From contig CM055901.1 in assembly GCA_029582155.1 (NCBI GenBank), forward strand, positions 57,596,740 to 57,660,739: DNA of 64,000 bases, read 5' to 3'. The translations under genes were made by a program, and so were the position numbers. The stretch is from Panopea generosa (lineage: Eukaryota; Mollusca; Bivalvia; Adapedonta; Hiatellidae). Shown one piece after another: positions 55,836 to 64,000 of this stretch; the stretch's first letter is position 1; the number at the start of each line of letters is the position of its first letter. Below the pieces are notes generated by a model. The model was given only the letters and a program-made list of their open reading frames with translations. It was not told where the DNA came from and ran no database searches.

Positions 55836-58096
55836 AAACAATCCCCAAGGCTTGAGCGAGGGTGCAGTGGAAAGCTTCCAGCTTTCTTTGCTATTAAGCT
55901 GATCTAAATAAGTATAAACTATATAATAAATCTACCTCAATCTATACACTACCAACAATGACAGACTGATGAAAGATCAGCACCTTGTTTTCTTTTAAGA
56001 AGTGGTTGGGTCTTGAAGGTCACATTCCAATAAAGTTACACATTACATCATAGTGGTACTATTTAAAATTTATTTATGGTGCCCAATCATAAAAAGGGCC
56101 ATGGTCAGCGAGGTCAGGCAAATCGCATATCTAAATACTTAGAATTCTCCAAACTTTACGCTGTATCAAACAAAAGAACGAGGTCAAAGCCTGATTTCTG
56201 AAAGAAGTCTATTTTTTTTTTTCTTTACATATACATCCTGTGTGACCATTGAAAATAATTGATGTGAGCATGTGTTCCGACAGTGATTACTATACGTGTT
56301 TACCAGGGGCCATTTCTAGCCAATTTTAAAAATTGGAAAAGGCCTGATAAATTTTTTCAAACTCTATGTTAAAGTTTTGATGCATGGTGTGATTTACTGT
56401 GCTTACTAATAGTAAGTTATGTGAATGTTACTTTGCACAAGGGTGTATGCCTTAAGTTTTTGTGCTAAGTCTATTAAGGCCATAATAAATTAATTACTAG
56501 ATTATGATCCCCTGCTGCCCCCTAATTTTCATGCCGTCCCAACCCTTTTTATTTTCATAAAAAAAACAATTAGAAAAAACCCTTAAACATCACAAAGTTT
56601 AAAAATGAAAAAATAAAATCCTTCCGGCCTCCCTGTTTTTAAGAAAAATTTGGATGATAATCAAGCAATTAATTAAAAAGGCCTAAAGGGAATTTATCAA
56701 GATTTTTAAAAAATTGGAAATTGACTCAAAACCAATATAGTATGCCTAATATACACTGACATGTATTGCCAAAAGGATCTCCATTTGTGTGAATGAAATA
56801 CATTGATATTTGAATATTAAATTCAAATGGTGTGGCATCTGTACCAGAACTACATATTGTTACATAATATTTATATACAATTAAGTATCAAGAATCAACA
56901 TTAGGGGTCATGCTTATGACATTTCTAGTAAAAACTACTCATCCTCCCATTCCATCATTTTTTTTATCCAATGCTTAAAATCAAAGAAATATTAAGGTCA
57001 ATTTCTTAAATCCTACTTGTCCTGACTAAATGTGGACTCATCATGGCGAGTGGACAAGTGGAAATTAGAGCTGGATAGCATTAGTATTCAAACAAACTAT
57101 TCCATTATTATCAGGTGAGAGTAGACTGCAAGGTACATGATCTGGGTCTGAGTCTGGGACTGCAACTGTTACCATGGTGTAGGCTGGATAGGTTCTAGTA
57201 ATCTGTTGATGCAAAGCTTGTTTAGTTACTTTACTTTAGTTGAAAGTGTTTATTAGAAATTCTAAAAGGTCCTCTGTGTCAAGTTTTGCAGAAGCTGTCT
57301 CAAGACCATTTACACTTCACAGCAGAGGTTGAAAACTTTATGTAAGATGGTTTGCCATTTACACTTATAGTGGTTCTAATCAGAATCCTGTTCATGAGTG
57401 AGATCTTTTGTAATCTATGGTAAAACAGTCATATTTCAGTAGCAGTTACTTAGTTTATAATTGATTAGTGCGATATTTTGCACATCTCCAAGGAACCTTT
57501 TGAAGATTTTGCATTTCCTGTTATGGACAGTGGATCAGATATCCAAATATAAAAAAGCTGTCCATTCTCACCTTATTTAATCAGGCTAATAGTTAATAAC
57601 ATAAACTTTGAAAATCAACACAATCTGATTGGATAACAATACATTATTATTTGTTTTAACATTTCAAAGAAATATAATTATAATCTAAGGTACATTATTT
57701 TGTCTATCTTACTTATCTTTGTATTTTTAAGATCTACCTGTTTATCTATTGGCTCAACATAAACTAGCAGTGATGAATCAATTAGAATTTATTCTGTTTT
57801 ATCTGATTTGATTTATCCACTGTTTTAGTTGTTGTGACTACTTTACTCATCTATTCCCTTTGTTACTGAGGCTCAGTCATTAAACTTTAATATTGATGGT
57901 GCTGGATGGTAAAGACTTAGTGACATTTCTCAACAGAATGATGTTGTTAAGATAATTCAACTGTCACTTACTCGAGTGAAGAATTGATGATCAATCGTAA
58001 TGAAATTAATGAATTTCTGTTTGTCCAACAAAGTCCGTTCATGTGAGTCTGTTACATTTTTGTTTTTCCCACCAGTGCAATAGCACTTCTATTTCT
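55836..58096. other. Stretch without recognised features
   Basis: AT-rich sequence with no recognised exon, transposon end or array. GGGCCATTTCTAGCCAATTT at 56309 and the following 400 bp may be a dispersed repeat, but no boundaries are visible. Confidence 0.4.
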
Positions 58097-58333
58097 TTAT
58101 CCCTTTACATCATGCCTTTGGACACCTCTAATATAGACTCCTTTGGACACCTCTAATATAGAAGGCTTTTGAATTATTGGTTGAATTATGTTTATATAAA
58201 CTGACAGAGTGGAAAACAGTACAGGAAGTGTTCAGATTACTCGATATGAGCAATCTGAATTCTTCCTGCACTGTTTTCAAAGGCGTTCTGTGATTGGTGC
58301 AGGAAAACGTGTATCTATGGAGTAAAGGGTTAT
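58097..58333. mobile_element. TTAA-type MITE with internal hairpin, diverged copy
   Basis: Ends ATCCCTTTACATCA / ATGGAGTAAAGGGTTAT, interior AACTGACAGAGTGGAAAACA ... GAGCAATCTGAATTCTTCC, matching the element at 18965-19210. The right arm of the hairpin is shortened. A 98-codon minus-strand frame across it is incidental. Confidence 0.6.
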
Positions 58334-58544
58334 CAGATTTTTTTGGTTTTGAAGAAATGGGTTCTGGTTCCTTCAATATAGGTTTAGTTTGTAATGATGA
58401 AAATGGAGAAAATCGAAGCAACACAAATCATTACTGATTCATGTTTTCAAAATCCCTGTTCTTTATAATTGTTGAACTGGCTTTAAATACAAAAAAAAAA
58501 GAATTTAGATATTTAATTTTTTGAAGAATTTTTCTTACATTTAG

Positions 58545-58662
58545 TGGTTAAATGCATACTTTTTGGCAAGAGGAATAGGACTGAATTTCGACACCAAAAA
58601 CACCACTGTAAATGGATCCTTGAACCAAACTTACACAGTCGTTGAACAAAATTTTGTATTTT
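58545..58662 (+). CDS. Unrecognised internal exon, plus strand
   Basis: A 118-bp exon; acceptor CTTACATTTAG, donor GTAAGT. It encodes WLNAYFLARGIGLNFDTKNT, TVNGSLNQTYTVVEQNFVF. Three N-x-S/T sequons suggest an extracellular or lumenal segment, though this is weak. Phase 0 in (also compatible with the exon ending at 52498), phase 1 out. Family not recognised. Confidence 0.5.
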
Positions 58663-59035
58663 GTAAGTTTTTGAACTAGTTTGATTTTTTAAGATATTAT
58701 ATTAGCTGTCTTCAGTATTGGAAATGTAAGAAAATTGGTTTTTGGTCATCTTTTTTTATATTTGTCTTAAATTTCCATCTTACTGACTACTGAAGTTTTG
58801 TTTTAACATTTATCTTTATTTAACATGTCTGTCTATAATTAACTTTAAAGTGTATTAATTCTTAAGAATATTATATATTGGTAGAAGATAATATATTCAG
58901 AAAGTAAGAGCCTTAACTCACCGGGGGCCATTTTGCTAAACTTGGTATGACATAAGATTTTCTTACAATGAAGTCACTGACAGTGATTTTCATTAATGCT
59001 TCGGAGGGTTATGTCAATATAACTATGAAATCATA

Positions 59036-60573
59036 CACTCAACAACTTTGAAAACGCACCGGTCATATTTTGATAATTTTAATACAGAAGACGATGTTAA
59101 AAATTTCATGAAATTTGGAACAAATGATAATCGATATTACATACATCATTTTGTATGAATTTTATTTTAATGCATAACAATTTGACCTAATTTACGAAAC
59201 TTACAATGTCACTAGGTCAAAACACTTAGTTCACAAAATTCAATATCATATGTATGAACCATTAGCTGCAAGACATGCTGTGCATCGACACCTCATAGAC
59301 AATATGATTGAGGGATATTTGCCACTTCTTGTAAGAGGGCACGGCGAAGTTCATGCACTGTGGCAGGTGGTGAAGCACGAGAAACGAACACGATGACCAA
59401 GCTCGTCCCAGACATATTCAATGGTCTGGGGAAAGCAAAGGCCATTCCAAGCAAGCGATGTTATTTTGTTGGAGAAAATTCGTGGTATGTCTGGCACGAT
59501 GCCCAGGCACATTATCATGTTGAAATAAAGATCCGCCACGAGGAAAGTAATGGCCTACAAAAGGAAGATAAACAGGTTGGAGCATGTCATCAATGTACGA
59601 CTGTGCATTAACATTTTGTTGAAAGACAACCAGCTGTGTTTTGTGGAACTGAGTTATCCCAGCCCGTATGTGAACACTACCACCACCCCACCAGTTATGC
59701 TTTAGAATACAACATTCGGAAAACCGCGTGTCTGATAAATGTGGGTGCGTCCATCAGCATTACTGACTCATTAAACTTGGATTCATTTACAACACTACCC
59801 CATTGCCTCTGTGTAAAACGCTGATGCCTCCTCCCCCAATTAACACGTGCACGTGCCTGTCGGTCAATGCAGCAACTTTATTTGGTCTTCTACACCGTAA
59901 ACCAACATTACGATGCCTTCTCCTTACAGTGCTTGAAAGCAAACACAAAAAGAACAAAAGTCGTGGAAATGGACAGAAAGTAAGGGTCATATTTTTAAAC
60001 AAAGCAAGTAAAAATCTATGTTTTACATGTTATAAACCCATGCCTTCCTAGCATTCTTCTAACTGTAGTGGATGATGGCCAGAAGTGGTATCTTCGGTGC
60101 AGCATCTGCATAGTGGCATTCTGTCTCCTGGTTGTAATAAGGCATTAACCCGGTCTAGGTCGATCTTTCATACTCCCAGTTTGCATATAACGTGCTTGCA
60201 ATCTTACAATTGTTGAATGAAGACAATTGAAATGCCTTGCCACCGCCCAACTGCTCATTCTGGCATGCAGCATCCCAATAGCCTGAGAACGGCTATTTTC
60301 AGTCTCAGTGTAGTAGCATAATATCCATTGTTTCAGTTCAACTGGAAATAATGTTGCTCGTATTAAAAATCAACTGTGTACATGTTCATATTGAAAATGG
60401 CCGTTTGCCCAATTGACCCCTTTATTGATGAAAAAATGTGTGCGCGCACTATGGGAATGGTTAGGTTACCAGTCCTAGTACAAAGATGCTATTTATTGTT
60501 TCATTTTACATTTGAAGGGTTTTAACTGAAATATGGAAGTTTAAATATTGGTGGTTTTCAAAGTTGTTGAGTG
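59036..60573 (-). mobile_element. Tc1/mariner element, decayed
   Basis: Inverted ends CACTCAACAACTTTGAAAAC at 59036-59055 and 60554-60573. TA precedes the left end; the right flank has TT, so the TA duplication has mutated on that side. About 1.54 kb, with a transposase pseudogene on the minus strand. Confidence 0.85.
59290..60345 (-). pseudogene. Tc1-like transposase pseudogene
   Basis: Minus-strand fragments in order: a paired-like helix-turn-helix part (SQAIGMLHARMSSWAVARHF), NESKF in place of the usual DESKF/DESRF, GGGSVHIRAGITQFHKTQLV, QHDNVPGHRA (second catalytic Asp kept), and VWDELGHRV (third catalytic residue, Glu, in another phase). The first catalytic Asp is Asn, and there are several frameshifts and stops, so it is inactive. 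Motifs are those of the Tc1 DD34E group. Confidence 0.85.
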
Positions 60574-60789
60574 TTTCTTCAAAATTTTATAAAATGATGT
60601 TGGTAAACTTATGACAGTGAAATGAGCCAGCCGGATTACTTTTTCAAAAATTTCATTTGTTTGGTTACTGTTTCTATTATGTCTTTGCTGTTAAAATGTA
60701 TCAAAATGTTTCTAATAGTCTCACCAAAATGCACCTTAGTCAAAGTTTGGTCATCCACATCTAGAAGAATTTATGGCCCTTTGTTTCAG

Positions 60790-60873
60790 TCAGAATTTTT
60801 CTCACACATAGAAGAATGGGATAAAGGAAAATTAACTGTTTTTGAAAAGCTGCTTACTAAATTTCAGTTCTGA
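60790..60873 (+). CDS. Unrecognised terminal exon, plus strand
   Basis: Acceptor CCCTTTGTTTCAG, then SEFFSHIEEWDKGKLTVFEK, LLTKFQF and TGA. AATAAA follows at 60887-60892, so this looks like the last coding exon of a gene. Its phase 0 start does not match the phase 1 end of the exon at 58545-58662; a further exon between them would be needed, or they belong to different transcripts. Family unknown. Confidence 0.48.
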   Translation, partial: SEFFSHIEEWDKGKLTVFEKLLTKFQF

Positions 60874-60886
60874 TTTCTTTAACAAG

Positions 60887-60892
60887 AATAAA
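60887..60892 (+). promoter_or_regulatory. Possible polyadenylation signal
   Basis: AATAAA 14 bases after the stop codon of the candidate terminal exon at 60790-60873. A very short 3' UTR would result; in AT-rich DNA this hexamer is common. Confidence 0.3.
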
Positions 60893-62151
60893 TAGTCCCA
60901 CCATCGTCAATATAATGTAAATTACCCATGATTTCTTGATTATTCTATGAGACACTATTTAGAACATTCTCTGTATAATATCAAAGTACATGTATGTATA
61001 TTTCATTAATAATTATTGTTAATCTTTTCTCAGTTTCAATTTTTATTTTTTTTAAAACACATAATTTAATAATTGACCAGAAAATAATGGTAGAATGTAT
61101 ATTCTAAATTTGATTGTGCATTTGTCTTCCATGGAAGAGTGGTATTAGGCGTATTGCGTACTATTGTATATATGATTTATATAGCTGCATAAAACAATAT
61201 TCACTCGCTTCATCACTTACATTCTCACTTTCCCTCACATGCTGACTCACTCGTCATAGGCCAGTCGTTCAATCCCTCGTTTATTTGTAGATTAGTTTGT
61301 TTATTTTTTAACTTAAATTTTTGCATATTTAATTGTGATTTCAAGATTTGTATAAACTAAAGACATTATGTTTATATACCCCCATTATGTTTATATATTT
61401 TGTATAATTCCGGCAACATGATAACTGCATTGTAACAAACAAACAATTAAAAAACAAACTGCTTATTCATTATTATATCTATCATGATTTTTTTTTTAAA
61501 AATGGCAACAATTGGTCAACTGAGGGAGATAATGTCTTTATTGTGTTAATTATTGATTGGCAGCAGATTACTCATCCCAATATCATGTATTATGTTTTAT
61601 TTTAGTTCCTAAATACCGTGATTTTACACAGATAGACGACAATATAATTACCTCTTAGACATGCTTCAGGTAGTCGTAAGTCGGAAAATTTTATCGCTGT
61701 TAATGGTCTGAGCCGAGCAGAACAAATAAACCATTATCTGCTACTATGGTAGTAATGTGCGAGTTAGGAAATATTTGAATTACACATCAGTGTAATTGTG
61801 AATAAAACCTATCTAAATTGTTTGACGGTGATATTGTACATTCTGTAAGAAATGATCCATGTTTTTATACTCAAATGTATCTGTTTCCACTCAATTACAA
61901 ACTCGGGTGGAATATGATTCAAGTTTTGACAACTTGATCCTCATTGACCCCTGTCACAGTATAATGTAGCTTGACGTTCGTCCTGAACATAAGCCTTTAA
62001 TCTTAGTTGTCTAGACCTCATGTAGATTAATATAAAAATATATTTTTGCCTAACTTAATTGTTTATATAATGTGATTGCTAAGATTGGAATGGGGGAGGT
62101 AGGGGGGTGGCTATCATATGTGTATATGTATGGAAAAAGGGAAGTGTTATT
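60893..62151. other. Stretch with one weak exon candidate
   Basis: TTTTATTTTAG at 61596-61606 followed by PKYRDFTQIDDNIITS and TAG (61660) could be a short terminal exon, but it is too short to trust. Otherwise AT-rich with nothing recognised. Confidence 0.3.
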
Positions 62152-62460
62152 TATTTCGAAGTCGGTAGTGCGTCTGGCACAATCTTGGGATCGTGAGTTG
62201 GAATCCTTGCTCAGCCATGATTGTTATACAACATAATCATCTTATTGTCATTTGTCTCTCATAGCTGATTAAAGGTGGAGGGAACGTTATCAGTTACTTG
62301 GGTGTGCTTGAGTGCTGGTTAACCTTCCAGGATGCCAGCAAACAGTGGTTGAGTTAGATATTAAATCCTACCTCATATCAGATGTTATGCCAGATTGAAT
62401 GTTTAATCTAACATATTATAACTTGTAATGAGTGGAAAATGGCATTAAACAATGGCAATC
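62152..62460 (+). repeat. tRNA-derived SINE, family 1
   Basis: GTCGGTAGTGCGTCTGGCAC and CGTGAGTTGGAATCCTTGCT (B-box-like), body ATTGTCATTTGTCTCTCATA, GTTATCAGTTACTTGGGTGT. Confidence 0.65.
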
Positions 62461-63454
62461 CATCCTAAACCCTGCTTTCAATCTTTTATAAATATTATAA
62501 AACTCAGGTCAGCTCAGTATATTCTATCAAATAAGTATTGCATCCAGAAATATTCTGAACATTGAACTTGTAATATCATATACATATATGTTCAATGATG
62601 TTCAACTTTATAATGTTTATTTCTTTATTTAATTAAATATAATTCAGTTAGAATATTGAGACATATTGTGTATAAAATCCTTGTCAAATACTTTATAGAA
62701 GACAGGTTATTGTTGGCTTATAAATGATTAAATAAATACATGTTCTGCTTGTATAATAAAGAATCTTATGGTTGGACGTCAATGCGCTATTCAATAGTTC
62801 TTAAAAGTATTTTGCTTTTCTGCTATGACAATATTTTCTTATCAGTTCCATTAAAGAAGAAATAACACTAATTTATACCTTACACAAACAAGCACTGAAA
62901 TGAAGGGGGAAAAAATTACTTATGTCGTTTAGTGGTTCTTTATATTAAAATAAACCATGGATTTAGGAGAAATCAGCACTTGGGTGATTTATATACTTTT
63001 AAATGATCTTTTCAAGTGGTTTCGATTTTTCGTAAACTATGGTGCTGTTTAAATACATTAGATTTGCACGTATTTCTCGGTCGGAACGTAACCATAGGCA
63101 GATTATGTCAACCTTGTGTCGCAAATGTGATAAGATATTGGAAGAGTAAAATCAACAGTCGGCAAAAACTACTGCAGTTCTCGTTTTAAAGTATTAATTA
63201 CAAGTTAATGTTAAAGTTTAACTTGTTAAGTTATAAAAACATTTCTGTTTAAGGTCAGAAATTTTACAGTTCATGGTGTTATTAAGTAATTAACACAAAC
63301 ATATATATATATATATTTATGTATGTATGTAAATTTGTTAATTTATCTGGACATAGTTACTGGATTTATAATAATTATTACTAAGGATTGAAAAGGTAAT
63401 CTTGAATTTTTTTGTACATTCACTTTATAAAAAATTGTTTGTTTGTTTTGTTTG
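62461..63454. other. Stretch without recognised features
   Basis: AT-rich with a TA/TG microsatellite at 63300-63330. No exon or repeat boundary recognised. Confidence 0.4.
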
Positions 63455-63700
63455 AATATTTCTGCATCATTTTATGCCATCAAGGGCTTACAGACAATCA
63501 GTAAACCTAACCACTCTTTCCTGATATCCTAGAAAGTTAATCAGCAATCAAGCACAACCATCTCCACAAGTAACTGATACTTTCCCACTATCAGTCATCA
63601 CAGATACTTTGGCCGTATGGGGATTTGAACTCAAACCACTGGATTGATAGTCAGATGTGCTACTGATTGAGCTACCAACTGAGCAAACTGGGCCCGGCCA
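63455..63700 (-). repeat. tRNA-derived SINE, family 1, well-kept head
   Basis: On the minus strand the head reads GGGCCCAGTTTGCTCAGTTG, GTAGCTCAATCAGTAGCACA, GGTTTGAGTTCAAATCCCCA. Both A and B boxes are clear. Body and tail (TTTTATGCCATCAAGGGCTT) follow to the left. The tRNA-like part has a duplicated A-box region and no proper 3' stem, so it is not a tRNA gene. Confidence 0.75.
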
Positions 63701-64000
63701 AAAGAAATGTCTGATAACGACAGTGGTGTATAGATGTGTGATGTGTTTCTCCAATATATTTTTGGGGCTCAGTTATAGACATTTAAAGGACTGTAGGTTC
63801 AATATATCAGAGGTCCACATGTTGTGTACTAAGCAAGATACTGCATCATCATGATTTTACCAAGAAAATTAAGATATGAAAGTGTATCAAATATACAACA
63901 GTGTGGGTTTTTTTCAGCCATTTTTATAGCCGTAATTGGGTAATATTCCCAATAGCAAATAGTATTTTTTATTCTCAGTTGAGTGGTTAAAAATTCCAAA
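63701..64000. other. Window end, nothing recognised
   Basis: No exon with convincing splice sites or repeat ends. Short open frames here carry no motif. Confidence 0.4.

Noticed and set aside
58128..58424. 98-codon minus-strand frame
   Set aside because: It crosses the hairpin MITE and shows no motif; its composition is that of non-coding AT-rich DNA.
63600..63700. tRNA gene on the minus strand
   Set aside because: Good A and B boxes, but the stem pairing fails and the sequence continues into the body of a SINE present in many copies.

Overview
The window looks like nuclear DNA of a bivalve (or closely related) mollusc. It is AT-rich, genes are split into short exons by long repeat-filled introns, and several interspersed families have the layout described for molluscan pearl / Helitron-like elements: a tandem-repeat core, a short GACC/ACGG- or CCGT-type microsatellite and a terminal hairpin. 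tRNA-derived SINEs are frequent. The species cannot be named from the sequence.

The main content is one gene on the minus strand. It starts at an ATG at 47750 and runs off the left edge at base 1. I rebuilt it as 15 exons (2,810 coding bases, about 936 residues) whose splice phases all agree. It is an orthologue of MAP3K1 (MEKK1). In order it encodes a basic/acidic N-terminus, a Trp-Lys motif, a conserved block before the SWIM zinc finger, the SWIM finger, a RING-type finger, the TOG-like helical region and a long Ser/Thr-rich linker. The kinase domain should lie left of base 1. Two tiny neighbouring exons (39712-39753 and 23689-23733) are near-copies of each other. Each encodes an Arg-Arg-Glu-Ser-Ser peptide and each is in phase 0.

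The introns hold nearly everything else. There are tandem arrays with units of about 22, 32, 40, 42, 67, 84 and 122 bp; the 67-bp array totals about 5 kb. Three same-orientation copies of one 1.7-kb repeat are present, with further pearl-like families, many SINEs and several small DNA transposons: TTAA-flanked MITEs, a pogo/Tigger-like element with TA duplications, and CAGTG-ended elements with 6-bp duplications. Decayed MULE-type and LINE coding fragments also occur.

Right of MAP3K1 (about 48-64 kb) the sequence is gene-poor. A 0.5-kb sequence carrying a two-exon gene start occurs twice in inverted orientation (48.5 and 53.5 kb). Several well-spliced but unrecognised exons lie on the plus strand (52.3, 53.1, 54.6, 58.5 and 60.8 kb). 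A decayed Tc1/mariner element occupies 59.0-60.6 kb. I found no CRISPR, operon, rRNA or convincing free-standing tRNA gene. I do not see a clear new biological system; the most interesting signals are the duplicated micro-exons with their array of acceptor-like motifs, the inverted gene-start pair, and the shared architecture of the repeat families.
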